Shown: positions 19,043 through 27,588, numbered from the stretch's first letter. The stretch: 32,967 nucleotides of DNA from Mycobacterium sp. (GCA_025963385.1 JAOPUT010000033.1:1-32967), one strand, 5' to 3'. Notes: generated by a model not told the origin, from the letters alone. Made by a program: numbers and translations.

Positions 19043-19396
19043 ATGCTGATCGTTGCGCTAGTCCTTGCCGTCATCGGCCTTGCGGCCTTGGTGACCGCGG
19101 TGGTGACGAGCAATGAGTTGATCGCGTGGGTGTGCATCGGCGCCAGCGTGATCGGCGTGCTCCTCCTGATCGTCGACGCGCTCCGGGAACGCTCCCGGGG
19201 TGCCGAAGGCGGCGACGCGGACGTCGAGAACCGCGACGACGAGACGACGATCATCCCTGCCGTTCCGGAGTCCGAGGTCACTGAGGACTATCCAGAGGAA
19301 GCCAACGAGGAAACTCGCGAAGAGGCCGAGGCCGAGACCCCCACGGTCGAGGTCGAGAACAGTGATGACGCCGACGCGGAGGCCAAGCGCGACTAG
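19043..19396 (+). CDS. Small two-span membrane protein with acidic tail (Rv2144c-like)
   Basis: A 117-residue protein: two membrane segments (about 2-22 and 27-44) in a tight hairpin, then a long strongly acidic cytoplasmic tail full of Glu/Asp. Position just after wag31 (15 bp gap) matches the M. tuberculosis membrane protein Rv2144c. No enzymatic motif is present. The stop codon shares a CTAG with the stop of the converging phosphoribosyltransferase gene, so there is no space for a separate terminator. Function unknown; co-transcription with wag31 suggests an envelope role. Confidence 0.75.
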   Translation: MLIVALVLAVIGLAALVTAVVTSNELIAWVCIGASVIGVLLLIVDALRERSRGAEGGDADVENRDDETTIIPAVPESEVTEDYPEEANEETREEAEAETPTVEVENSDDADAEAKRD

Positions 19397-20043
19397 TTTC
19401 GCAGCGCGTCGCGAACTTCAGCGTCGCTGACCTGTCGGAAGTCGGCGTACACCTGCCCGACCGCTTCGAATCGCGGTGGCACGATCGCCACCACGACGTC
19501 GTCGGCCTCGCCGCGCAGCCTCTGGTCGATCGACGGCGGGCCCACCGGCACCGCGACGATTACGCGCGCAGGGTCGTCGCCCCGCACCGCCCGGACCGAG
19601 GCAAGCATGGTCGCGCCCGTCGCGATGCCGTCGTCGGCGAGTATCACGGTCCTCCCGGTCAACGAAAGCCGCGGTGTTGCACCGCGATACACCGTCTCGC
19701 GACGCTGAAGTTCCTCCGTCTCGGCGGCGATGACGGCCTGTAACCGAGCATCGGTGATCCTGAGATTGCGAATCACCTCCTCGTTGACGACCACACCGCC
19801 GCCGCTCGCGATCGCACCCATCGCCAACTCGGGCCAGTGCGGAACGCCGAGCTTGCGGACCACGAAAACGTCCAACGGCGCGCCTAGCGCGGCGGCGATC
19901 TCCGCTCCGACCGGAACGCCGCCCCTGGCGAGTCCCAGCACCACGACGTCGGCTCCTACACCGCGCTCGGCCAGCATTCGGGCGAGGACGCTGCCAGCCT
20001 CGCGGCGGTCCCTGAACGTGCGGTGCGCGGAGTTCCCGATCAC
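19393..20043 (-). CDS. Phosphoribosyltransferase-domain protein
   Basis: A 216-residue type I PRTase-fold protein. The PRPP-binding loop VILADDGIATGAT (about 133-145) is intact, as is an early GLARGGVPVGAEIA segment. Proteins with this N-terminal DRREAG pattern are common in actinobacteria, some fused to a dienelactone-hydrolase-like domain; here an alpha/beta hydrolase is the separate upstream gene, 6 bp away, which may be the split form of that pair. The substrate base cannot be told. The start is GTG at 20043. Its end overlaps the plus-strand gene tail to tail. Confidence 0.85.
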   Translation of the reverse strand: MIGNSAHRTFRDRREAGSVLARMLAERGVGADVVVLGLARGGVPVGAEIAAALGAPLDVFVVRKLGVPHWPELAMGAIASGGGVVVNEEVIRNLRITDARLQAVIAAETEELQRRETVYRGATPRLSLTGRTVILADDGIATGATMLASVRAVRGDDPARVIVAVPVGPPSIDQRLRGEADDVVVAIVPPRFEAVGQVYADFRQVSDAEVRDALRN

Positions 20044-20049
20044 CAGAGA

Positions 20050-20658
20050 TTAAGCCCGGGAGCGCTCGGCCCACTGCGCGATCGCGAACTCGGCCGTCAG
20101 GCGATGCCACCGCGCGAAGTCCTTCACCAGGAAGTGTCCCGCCCCTTCGAAACCCACCCACCTGGCGTCCAGGCCGCGAGCCGTGGCACGCATCGTCTGT
20201 GCTCGCGACGCCGCCGGATCGGTCCAGGTGTCGGCCGTCCCGTGCATCACGAGCAGACGGCAGGTTCGGGGGATCAGATCCGCGTCGCCGGTTGGCCACC
20301 ACGGGGCCAGTGCCGCAACGGCCGCGACGCGTCGCTCCGCCGCCAAGTGCGCCGCGACCCGCCCACCCATCGAATGCCCGACCAGGACGACCGGACCGTC
20401 GCCGACACGCGCGAGCAGGTCGTCCAGCGCGGCCCTGCCGTCGCGCAGGGCGTCGAGGGACCCGGGGTTCCAGCCCCTGTGCCGGTACTGCACGCGACGC
20501 ACGTCCACGTCGGCGCCGACCCGGCGCTGCAGCGACCGCGCCAACCACTCGATTCGGACGTTGGCCAGCTGCCACGCACGCGACGGCGCCTCACTCTTGG
20601 GGCGCCCACCGGGAAGTACCAGGATGCCCGCCTTGACGTTCGAACTCACCACCGTCAT
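20050..20658 (-). CDS. Alpha/beta hydrolase (dienelactone-hydrolase-like)
   Basis: A 202-residue single-domain hydrolase. The nucleophile elbow GHSMGG places Ser96; an acid at Asp143 or Asp147 (HGTADTWTD) and His175 (GAGHFL) complete a plausible triad. No signal peptide is present, so it is cytoplasmic. It is the first gene of a two-gene minus-strand unit with the phosphoribosyltransferase and is divergent from the SRPBCC-epimerase gene across 59 bp. Substrate unknown. Confidence 0.82.
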   Translation of the reverse strand: MTVVSSNVKAGILVLPGGRPKSEAPSRAWQLANVRIEWLARSLQRRVGADVDVRRVQYRHRGWNPGSLDALRDGRAALDDLLARVGDGPVVLVGHSMGGRVAAHLAAERRVAAVAALAPWWPTGDADLIPRTCRLLVMHGTADTWTDPAASRAQTMRATARGLDARWVGFEGAGHFLVKDFARWHRLTAEFAIAQWAERSRA

Positions 20659-20717
20659 TCGGAGCCGGACCCCTTGCGGTTGGGCGGGGTGGCAATCCGC
20701 CGGGACCGCCGCTACGA

Positions 20718-22085
20718 ATGGAGATCGTGGGCATCGAGTACGAGAGCGTCGTCGACCATCCGCTTGACGAGGTGTTCGCCTGGCACACCAGGCCGGGCGC
20801 CATGCCGCGGCTGGTGCCGCCGTGGCAGCCGATGAAGGTCGTCGCCGAGGCGAGGTCGGTGGCCGACGGCCGTGCGGTACTCGGGCTGCCCGCAGGCCTG
20901 CGGTGGGTCGCGCAGCACCAGGGGGCGGACTTCGACCCGCCGCACCGCTTCGTCGACGCGCTATCGTCCGACGGGCTGCGGTCGTGGCCGCCGCGGATCA
21001 TCGGGACGTGGCGTCACACCCACGACTTCAGCGCCGAGGGGCCGGGGGCCACCCTGGTCCACGACCGCGTCGAGGCGCCGGTGCCGGCCGCCGCGCTGCG
21101 ACCGACCTTCGTCTACCGGCACCGCCAATTGGCGGACGACCTCGCGGTGCACCGCGAGGCCGCGGCCGCGGGTCTGGCACCAGTGACCGTCGCGATCACG
21201 GGAGCCTCCGGCCTCGTCGGCTCGGCGCTCTCAGCGCTGCTCACCTCCGGTGGGCACCGGGTGATCCGGCTGGTCAGACACGCCGCCGTCGGACCTGACG
21301 AACGGCAGTGGAATCCCGACGCACCCGCGTCGGACCTGCTGGACGGCGTCGACGCCGTCGTGCACCTGGCGGGCACCTCGATCGCGGGCCGGTTCACCAA
21401 CGGGCATCGTGCCGCGATCCGCGACAGCCGCATCGGGCCGACGCGCAGGCTCGCCGAGGTGGCGGCCCGTGCGTCGGTGGGCCCCCGGACGTTCGTGACC
21501 GCGTCGGCGATCGGCTACTACGGATACGACCGGGGTGACGAGGAGCTGGCGGAGGACGGCTCGCGCGGCGACGGTTTCCTCGCCGACGTGGTCGCCGACT
21601 GGGAGGCCGCGACCAGACCTGCTTCCGAGGCGGGGCTCCGCGTCGTCGCGGTGCGCACCGGAATCGTGCAGGCGGCTCGCGGCGGCACGCTCAAGTTGAT
21701 GCGCCCACTGTTCACCGCCGGACTCGGCGGTCGGCTCGGCAGCGGCAGGCAGTGGCTGTCGTGGATCGGCATCGACGACCTCATCGACGTGTACTACCGG
21801 GCGCTCTACGACCACCGACTCACCGGTCCCGTCAACGCGGTGGCGCCGAACCCGGTGCGAAACGTCGCCTACACCAAGGCACTTGCGCAGACGCTACACC
21901 GGCCCGCGGTGCTGCCGGTGCCCGCGTTCGGGCCCCGACTGTTGCTCGGGAGCCAGGGTGCGCGTGAACTCGCCGAGGCGAACCAGCGCGTGATCCCGGC
22001 GAAGCTGCAGGAGGTCGGCCACCGCTTCCGGCAGCCGGCGATCGCCGAGGCGCTGGCCCACCAACTCGGCCACGATCAGCCCTGA
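20718..22085 (+). CDS. SRPBCC-domain / TIGR01777-family epimerase fusion
   Basis: A 455-residue two-domain protein. Residues about 1-150 resemble the SRPBCC (START-like) ligand-binding fold (IEYESVVDHPLDEVFAWHTRPGAMPRL). From about 156 it is a short-chain dehydrogenase-like sugar-epimerase domain with the NAD(P) motif GASGLVG at 162-168, VVHLAGTSIAGRF, SAIGYYG and RTGIV, ending in a DUF1731-like tail (PVPAFGPRLLLG...). The family is related to E. coli YfcH and cell-division inhibitor SulA annotations that are historical errors. The fusion suggests a hydrophobic ligand handed to the reductase site; this is inference. Its end overlaps the converging gene by 10 bp. Confidence 0.85.
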   Translation: MEIVGIEYESVVDHPLDEVFAWHTRPGAMPRLVPPWQPMKVVAEARSVADGRAVLGLPAGLRWVAQHQGADFDPPHRFVDALSSDGLRSWPPRIIGTWRHTHDFSAEGPGATLVHDRVEAPVPAAALRPTFVYRHRQLADDLAVHREAAAAGLAPVTVAITGASGLVGSALSALLTSGGHRVIRLVRHAAVGPDERQWNPDAPASDLLDGVDAVVHLAGTSIAGRFTNGHRAAIRDSRIGPTRRLAEVAARASVGPRTFVTASAIGYYGYDRGDEELAEDGSRGDGFLADVVADWEAATRPASEAGLRVVAVRTGIVQAARGGTLKLMRPLFTAGLGGRLGSGRQWLSWIGIDDLIDVYYRALYDHRLTGPVNAVAPNPVRNVAYTKALAQTLHRPAVLPVPAFGPRLLLGSQGARELAEANQRVIPAKLQEVGHRFRQPAIAEALAHQLGHDQP

Positions 22086-22786
22086 GCGACCCCGTCGACG
22101 AAGGCACGCACCAGCGCGTGCACCCGCTTGGTGGCGCCTTCGAGCTCGCGGGTCGTGGCGGTGCGCAATTGCTCTGCGGTGCGGTCGAGTTGGCCGATCT
22201 CGGCGCCGCCCTCACCCTCCAGCCACATGTCGAGGAGTCGCAGGTCGACCTCGGGGTGGAACTGGATGCCCATCGTCCTGCCGAGGACGAACGCCTGTGA
22301 CGCGCTGCCGTTCCTGGCGATCTCCACCGCCCCCTCTGGCACGGTGAACCGGTCGAAGTGCCACTCGAACCAGGGACCGCCGGGAACGAGGTCGGTCCGG
22401 GACGAGTCGATCTGGTACCAGCCGATCTCGGGGGATGGCGACCTGGTGACCGTCCCGCCGAGGGCATGGGCCAGGAGTTGGCCGCCGAAGCACACACCGA
22501 GCATCGGAACGTCCGCCGCCTGCGCGTCGCGCGCCATGGCGATCTCGGAGGTGATCCACTTCATGCCGCGGCTACCGTCGTTCACCGACCAGCGAGAACC
22601 CAGCGGGACGATCGCGTCGAAGTCGAGCGGATCGGGGAACGTCACGTCGAAGGTCGGGTCCTGGGCGTCCGCAGCGGTGACGGCCTCGAATGTCTCTACG
22701 TCATAACCACATTCGGTGAAGGCATCGCCCAGCATCGCCTCCGGGGCGGTCGGGTCGTTGTAGATGAACAGCACTTTCTTCGCCAC
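22076..22786 (-). CDS. Class I glutamine amidotransferase-like protein
   Basis: A 236-residue stand-alone GATase1 protein similar to GMP-synthase-type amidotransferase domains. The triad is complete: Cys99 in GVCFGGQ, His177 and Glu179 in IQFHPEV. Ammonia released from glutamine would go to an unknown partner; none is encoded next to it. The GTG start at 22786 gives VAKKVLFIYND, the natural first strand of the fold. The frame is open far upstream, across the neighbouring lipoprotein gene, which is a shadow. It lies 20 bp after the lipoprotein gene, so the two are probably one transcript. Confidence 0.85.
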   Translation of the reverse strand: MAKKVLFIYNDPTAPEAMLGDAFTECGYDVETFEAVTAADAQDPTFDVTFPDPLDFDAIVPLGSRWSVNDGSRGMKWITSEIAMARDAQAADVPMLGVCFGGQLLAHALGGTVTRSPSPEIGWYQIDSSRTDLVPGGPWFEWHFDRFTVPEGAVEIARNGSASQAFVLGRTMGIQFHPEVDLRLLDMWLEGEGGAEIGQLDRTAEQLRTATTRELEGATKRVHALVRAFVDGVAQG

Positions 22787-22806
22787 CGCTAGAGGATACG
22801 GGGCCG

Positions 22807-24036
22807 CTACTTCGCAGGCACGGGCGGCGGATGATTCGGGGCCAGTTCGGCGCCGATCCGACGGAACAGCACCTCGGCGGAGTTGGAGTAGTTGCCATCG
22901 GCGTCGAACGCCTCGGGTGCGAACGTCGCGGCCACGGCGATCGCGATCTTCGCCTCCGGCAGATAGGCCTCGACGGCGGAATACCCGGAGAACATCGGGT
23001 TCTGCAGCAGCCAGCCACCGGAGATCACCACGCCGAGCCCGTAGGTGTAGCCGTCGACCATCGGCGCGCAGGTGGCGCATCCCGGCTGTGCCCTGGTCTT
23101 GCCTTGCAGGTCGGTCGACACCATCTTCTGGTAGGACTCGCGGCTGAGCAGCCTGCCGGAGCCAATGCCGACGGCCGTGGCCTCGAGGTCGTAGATGTTC
23201 GACGTCTGGATCGCGCCGTGGGTGATCGTCCACGACGGGTTCCAGTAGGTGCTCTCCTCGTAGAAGGGGGTGCCTGCGGGGATCCGCAGCGCGGCCCGAC
23301 GTTCGGAGGTGAAGGCGTGCAACACCGGCGATGGGATGGCGGCGTTGTCGGAGTTCACCGTGTTGGTCAGACCGAGGGGTCGTAAAACCTTGTCCGACAG
23401 CAGCTTCGGCATGGGTTCGCCGGTGGCCTTCTCGAGCGCCAGACCCAGCAGCACGTAGTTGGTGTGCGCGTAGTTCCAGTTGGTCCCCGGCTCGTAGAGC
23501 AGCGGTTGATCGACGGCGAAGGCGAGCAGCTCCTGAGGAGTCCACTGCCGGAAGGGGTCGGCGTACAGCGCATCGTTCATCGCGATGTTGCCGATGACGT
23601 AGTCGACGTAACCCGAGGTCATCTGTGCGAGCTGACCGAGGGTGACCCGGTCGGCGTGGGGGACGTCGGGCAGCCACTTCGAGAGCTTGTCGTCGAGAGC
23701 GACCTTCCCCTCGTCGACCAGGCGCAGCAACAGGGTGGCCACGTACGAGATCGCCACGGCACCGTTGCGGAAGTGCATGTCAGTGGTGGCGGGCACCCCG
23801 GTCATCGACTCGCCGACCGCGCGGGTGACGACCTCCCTGCCGTCCTGGGTCACCCGCACGATGACCGACCTCAGGTGCGACCGCTTCATCACGTCGTCGA
23901 CGATCCGCATCACCGCGTCGGCGCGCTCGTCGGCGACCGCGGGCGCCGACTCGCCGGACGTATGGGTCACGGGCGCACAACCGGCCAGCACCAGACCTGC
24001 GCAGGCCAGGACGACCAGTGATCGACGCAGTTGCAT
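22807..24036 (-). CDS. Beta-lactamase-fold lipoprotein, probable pseudoenzyme
   Basis: A 409-residue exported lipoprotein with a signal peptide ending in lipobox LAGC (Cys20). The body follows the class C beta-lactamase / serine hydrolase layout (HFRNGAV..., KLSKWLPDVP, VTLGQLAQMTSGY, EPGTNWNYAHTNYVLLGLALEKATG, PLGLTNT). But the SxxK motif position reads A93-V-A-I, without catalytic Ser or Lys; the YxN position reads Y189-A-H; and no clear HxG/KTG is found near YGLGVVISGG. From family knowledge this means classic catalysis is unlikely. It may bind peptidoglycan or a substrate as a sensor. Two CxxC-spaced cysteines occur in GCATCAP. Confidence 0.8.
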   Translation of the reverse strand: MQLRRSLVVLACAGLVLAGCAPVTHTSGESAPAVADERADAVMRIVDDVMKRSHLRSVIVRVTQDGREVVTRAVGESMTGVPATTDMHFRNGAVAISYVATLLLRLVDEGKVALDDKLSKWLPDVPHADRVTLGQLAQMTSGYVDYVIGNIAMNDALYADPFRQWTPQELLAFAVDQPLLYEPGTNWNYAHTNYVLLGLALEKATGEPMPKLLSDKVLRPLGLTNTVNSDNAAIPSPVLHAFTSERRAALRIPAGTPFYEESTYWNPSWTITHGAIQTSNIYDLEATAVGIGSGRLLSRESYQKMVSTDLQGKTRAQPGCATCAPMVDGYTYGLGVVISGGWLLQNPMFSGYSAVEAYLPEAKIAIAVAATFAPEAFDADGNYSNSAEVLFRRIGAELAPNHPPPVPAK

Positions 24037-24116
24037 CCCCAGAGCGTCTCAGCTGAATCGGGCAGCGGGAGCGCTATCGTGTTTTGGTCGGCTTGTCGCG
24101 AGTCCCGGGTGCTGAA

Positions 24117-24521
24117 ATGACCAACTTCTACACGATCGTCGTGGCGGTCACCGTCGCCGTTCACTTCGCCTTCGTCGGGTACGGCGTGATCGGCGGCTTC
24201 CTGGCGCTTCGCTGGCCGAAGACCATCTGGCTGCACGTACCGGTCGTCATCTGGTGCGTCGCCATCGAGGTGATCGACTTCATCTGCGCACTGACCGCAT
24301 TGGAGCGCTGGGCCAGGGCGCGGGCGGGCATGGCGCCGTTGGCATCCGACGGTTTCATCGACCACTACCTCACCGGGGTGGTGTATCCGGCGCGGGACGC
24401 GAACCTGGTCCTCGGGCTGGTGCTCGTGCTGGTGGTGACCTCCTGGGTGTTGGTCGCCCGCAAGGCGCGCAACGCGCGCGCGGTCGCTCAGTCCGAGGAG
24501 ATGTCCAACAGCTGCTCGTAG
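24117..24521 (+). CDS. DUF2784-family membrane protein
   Basis: A 134-residue small integral membrane protein with three or four hydrophobic segments, beginning MTNFYTIVVAVTVAVHFAFVGYGVIGGF. The HFAFVGYGVIGGFLALRWP stretch and the later YPARDANLVLGLVLVLVVTSW fit DUF2784. Function unknown. ATG 24117 is preferred; a TTG at 24084 would add 11 residues and lies near the divergent gene. Its 3' end overlaps the converging M24 gene by 34 bp. Confidence 0.7.
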   Translation: MTNFYTIVVAVTVAVHFAFVGYGVIGGFLALRWPKTIWLHVPVVIWCVAIEVIDFICALTALERWARARAGMAPLASDGFIDHYLTGVVYPARDANLVLGLVLVLVVTSWVLVARKARNARAVAQSEEMSNSCS

Positions 24522-25189
24522 AAGCCGCCGAAGCCACGCTGCCGATCGACGAGGTGGACCTCGAGGATCCAGTGGCAGTCCTGGCCCGCGGCGTCGCTGC
24601 GCCGCATGGGGTTCTCGTTCGCCGGTGCGATGTAGCTCTCGAGCTCGTCGCCGTTGATCCGTTCGTGCGGGAACTCGCCGACCAGATGCCCGGCATGCTC
24701 GGTGGCGTGACCCCAGCCGGCGTCGGCGATGAGGGTGGTCACGTACGAGAACAGCTGTGCGCCAGTGATGTCCGGGTTCGCCGCGAAGTGCGCCCGACCC
24801 GCCTCCCAGATCCGCGGCAGGTCGTCGGCAAGCCGATGCTTGACGGGGTCGTCGCCAAGCACGTAGGTCCGGCCGAAGTCGGCCTCCCAGTCGGCGAAGA
24901 TGGGGCCGAAGTCGAGGAACACGATGTCGTCGGCATCGATGACGCGGTTCGGCGGGTTCTCTTCATAGGGCGCCATGGTGTTGACGCCCGCGCGGACGAT
25001 CCGCTTGTGCCAGAACCTCCTCGTGCCGAACATCTCGTCGGCGAGGTTGCGGATCTGATCGCTGAGCTCGCGTTCGGTGACGCCGGGCACGATCAGCCCG
25101 CGCGCCACCACCTCGTCGAACAACTGGTGAGCCTTGCGCTCGGCGTCGCGAAGCGAGGCGATCCGCTCGAGCTCGACTGCATGGGTCAT
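24488..25189 (-). CDS. M24-family metallopeptidase-like protein
   Basis: A 233-residue creatinase/prolidase-fold protein without an N-terminal domain. The five metal ligands of the family can be assigned: Asp93 (LDFGP), Asp104 (ADFGRT), His168 (HAGHLVGE), Glu210 (ILEVHL) and Glu225 (FYEQLL), so the dinuclear site is complete. It probably cleaves X-Pro peptides or related small substrates; the real substrate is not known. It starts 4 bp after the response regulator stop, so it may be co-transcribed with the two-component genes. Confidence 0.85.
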   Translation of the reverse strand: MTHAVELERIASLRDAERKAHQLFDEVVARGLIVPGVTERELSDQIRNLADEMFGTRRFWHKRIVRAGVNTMAPYEENPPNRVIDADDIVFLDFGPIFADWEADFGRTYVLGDDPVKHRLADDLPRIWEAGRAHFAANPDITGAQLFSYVTTLIADAGWGHATEHAGHLVGEFPHERINGDELESYIAPANENPMRRSDAAGQDCHWILEVHLVDRQRGFGGFYEQLLDISSD

Positions 25190-25193
25190 GGCC

Positions 25194-25877
25194 CTATTGT
25201 GCTCCGGTTCCCCGGTATCGCCGTTCCGGCCTGCCCGCGCCGTACTGCAGGCGGAGCTCCACGGCGCCGACGCTCAGGAAGTGCTCCAGGTACCTGCGTG
25301 CGCTCACCCTCGAGATACCCACCAGCTCAGCGCATTCCGCCGCCGACACCTCTCCTGCGGCGCGTACCGCATCCAGCACCAGCTGCCCGGTGACGGCACC
25401 GAGACCCTTCGGCAGCGGATCGTCGGACGCCGGACCAGCCGGGCCACCGGGACTTCCGAAGAGCGCGTCGATCAGTGACTGGTCGGCACCGGTCGCGGAC
25501 GCCAGCGCGTCGGCCCGCGCCGCGAATGCCTCGAGCTTGGCCAGCAACTGCGGGAACTCGAACGGCTTGATGAGATAGTCCGCGGCCCCGCCGTCCAGCG
25601 CGCCGCTGACGGTGTCGAGTTCCCGCGCCGCGGTGATCATGATGACGCCGACGGGATCGCCTGCCGACCGCAGCCGTTGCAGCACTTCGAGACCCGTCAT
25701 GTCGGGGAGGTAGACGTCGAGCAGGATGAGGTCGGGCCGCAGGGCGCCCGCCATCTCGAGCGCTTCGGCCCCGGTGCGCGCGGCACCGACCGTGGTGAAC
25801 CCGTCGACCCGGTCGACGAACTTGCGGTGGATCTCCGCCACCATGAAGTCGTCGTCGACCACCAACACGTCACGCAT
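25194..25877 (-). CDS. CitB/DcuR-type response regulator
   Basis: A 227-residue two-domain regulator. The receiver domain (about 1-118) has the acidic pair Asp9/Asp10, phosphoacceptor Asp54 (ILLDVYLPD) and Lys103 (LIKPF). The C-terminal part (about 160-220) contains a winged helix-turn-helix, AAECAELVGISRVSARRYLEHF, typical of CitB/DcuR regulators of carboxylate use. It overlaps the sensor kinase gene by 8 bp and is read after it. The predicted target is the divergent tctCBA operon, inferred from position. Confidence 0.92.
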   Translation of the reverse strand: MRDVLVVDDDFMVAEIHRKFVDRVDGFTTVGAARTGAEALEMAGALRPDLILLDVYLPDMTGLEVLQRLRSAGDPVGVIMITAARELDTVSGALDGGAADYLIKPFEFPQLLAKLEAFAARADALASATGADQSLIDALFGSPGGPAGPASDDPLPKGLGAVTGQLVLDAVRAAGEVSAAECAELVGISRVSARRYLEHFLSVGAVELRLQYGAGRPERRYRGTGAQ

Positions 25878-27501
25878 GTTCGGCCGCCCCCGCGGTCAGG
25901 GCCTCCCGGTCGGGTGGCAACCGCACGCTGAAGCGGGCGCCACCCGACGGCGCGTCGGTGACTTCAACCGTGCCGCCGAGCTGCGCGCTGACTAGGCGGA
26001 CCAGCGCGAGGCCGATACCCCGGCCGCCGGGCACGTCGGGCTTCGATGTGACACCGCGGGCGAAGATCTCCTCCCGCAGGTGTGCAGGCACCCCTGGACC
26101 AGAGTCGGTGACCGACACCGACATCCCGTGTTCGTCGTCGATGTGGACGGTGACCAGCGCCTCGGGTGACCCCTCCGACACGTCGACGGCGTTGTCGATC
26201 AGGTTGCCCAGCAACGTGATCACGTCGGTGGCGAGCGCTGGGTCCAGAGCGGACAGGTGCGAGTCGGTGGTGATCGTCAGCGCGACACCGCTCTCGGCGG
26301 CAAGCGAGGTCTTGGCGATCAGCAGGGCGGCCACGGCCGGATCCGAGATGTGCTGTGTCACCGCATCACTGATCTCTGCGCGTCTGCGGGTCAAGGCCCC
26401 GACGAAGTCGCGCACGGCGTCGTACTCCTCGAGTTGTACCAGCCCACTGATGGTGTGGAGCTGGTTGGCGAACTCATGGGTCTGCGCCCGCAGGGTGTCG
26501 GTGACGCTCTTGTGCGACGACAGCTGGCCCTGCATGGAGGCAAGCTCGGTGCTGTCGCGCATGGTGGTGACGGTCCCGATTCTGCGGCCCTGGCTGCTCG
26601 CCAAGCGGCGGTTGAGCGCCAGCACCCTGGTGCGGGTGACGATGACGACATCGGATTGGGCGGCACCGCCGCCCGACAGCAGGAACTCGGCGACCGCCGG
26701 ATCGAGTTCGACCTCATCGACCCGACGGCCGACGGCGTCGGGCGTCACGTCCAACAACGCCAGCGCGCTGTCGTTCAGCACCGTGATGACGCCGTCGTTG
26801 TTCACCGCCACGACCCCCTCACGGATACTGTGCAGCAACGCCTCCCGATGTTCGGCGAGACCGGCGATCTCGGCGATCTCCAACCCACGGGTCTGGCGCT
26901 TGATGCGGCGTGATAGCAACCAGGAGGCCAACATGCCAAGTGCCGCACCGAGACCCAGGTACACCAGCAGCCGTTCGCCTGCGCCGCTGAGCAATTGCCA
27001 CACCGTGGGGTAGGGCTCCGACACCGAGACGATGGCCAGGACGACACCGTTGATGTCGTTGATCGGCACCTGTCCGGCCAGGCTGTGCACGCCGTCGAGG
27101 TCGAGGTCGCCGAACCAGGCTCGGCCCTGGCGCGCCGCGCTGCCCTCAAGATTGAGCGTCCGCCCGATCCGCGACGGATCCGACGACACCTTGATGACGC
27201 CTGCGGGATCGGCGATCTCGGCGATCCCCGCACCCGACAGAGCGACGGCGCGGTCCACCTCGGGCGCCAGGATCTGGGCCGCGAAGGGATCGCCGAACCG
27301 GTCGCGGACGATCGGCGTCGAGGCCAGGTTCTCCGCGACGGCGATCATGCGCTGCCCGCGGACGTCGCGGAACTCCTTCGTGGACTGGTTCACCGACACC
27401 GCGGCGACGGCGACGAGGACGACGGCGACGACCATCAGCTGGAACACCAGGAACTGGCCCGCCAGGCTGCGCGTACTCCACGGTGATCGCAACGACCACA
27501 A
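25870..27501 (-). CDS. CitA/DcuS-type sensor histidine kinase
   Basis: A 543-residue membrane kinase: first span about 14-38, an extracytoplasmic Cache-type sensor domain (about 40-175), second span about 178-197, a PAS domain (about 215-320), then the CitA/DcuS-type phosphoacceptor His342 in AQTHEFANQLHTISG and a C-terminal ATPase domain with NLIDNAVD, DSGPGVP and GGRGIGLALV. This family senses external di- or tricarboxylates. The start given is TTG 27501; a TTG at 27492 has better spacing from AAAGGAAG. It faces the transporter genes across an 87-bp divergent region. Confidence 0.92.
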   Translation of the reverse strand: MWSLRSPWSTRSLAGQFLVFQLMVVAVVLVAVAAVSVNQSTKEFRDVRGQRMIAVAENLASTPIVRDRFGDPFAAQILAPEVDRAVALSGAGIAEIADPAGVIKVSSDPSRIGRTLNLEGSAARQGRAWFGDLDLDGVHSLAGQVPINDINGVVLAIVSVSEPYPTVWQLLSGAGERLLVYLGLGAALGMLASWLLSRRIKRQTRGLEIAEIAGLAEHREALLHSIREGVVAVNNDGVITVLNDSALALLDVTPDAVGRRVDEVELDPAVAEFLLSGGGAAQSDVVIVTRTRVLALNRRLASSQGRRIGTVTTMRDSTELASMQGQLSSHKSVTDTLRAQTHEFANQLHTISGLVQLEEYDAVRDFVGALTRRRAEISDAVTQHISDPAVAALLIAKTSLAAESGVALTITTDSHLSALDPALATDVITLLGNLIDNAVDVSEGSPEALVTVHIDDEHGMSVSVTDSGPGVPAHLREEIFARGVTSKPDVPGGRGIGLALVRLVSAQLGGTVEVTDAPSGGARFSVRLPPDREALTAGAAEHA

Positions 27502-27520
27502 CTTCCTTTGCGTCCGAAAG

Positions 27521-27536
27521 AGTGACCTGTGTCACT
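27521..27536. promoter_or_regulatory. Palindromic operator candidate between kinase and tctC
   Basis: Perfect 6-bp inverted repeat AGTGAC-CTGT-GTCACT centred between the divergent kinase and transporter genes. It lies about 20 bp from the kinase start and 53 bp from the tctC start, where a regulator could control both. It is a good candidate for the response regulator's site, though a single palindrome of this size can occur by chance. Confidence 0.45.
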
Positions 27537-27588
27537 TCGAGGTCCAGTATTGCTGAGCATCACAATCAAACGAATGGGGACGACCCAT

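Noticed and set aside
20718..22085. Cell-division inhibitor SulA for the epimerase fusion
   Set aside because: Older databases label TIGR01777 proteins this way, but the sequence is a nucleotide-sugar-epimerase-like dehydrogenase.
22787..23677. Upstream extension of the glutamine amidotransferase frame
   Set aside because: It only shadows the lipoprotein gene in another frame; the fold starts naturally at the GTG at 22786.
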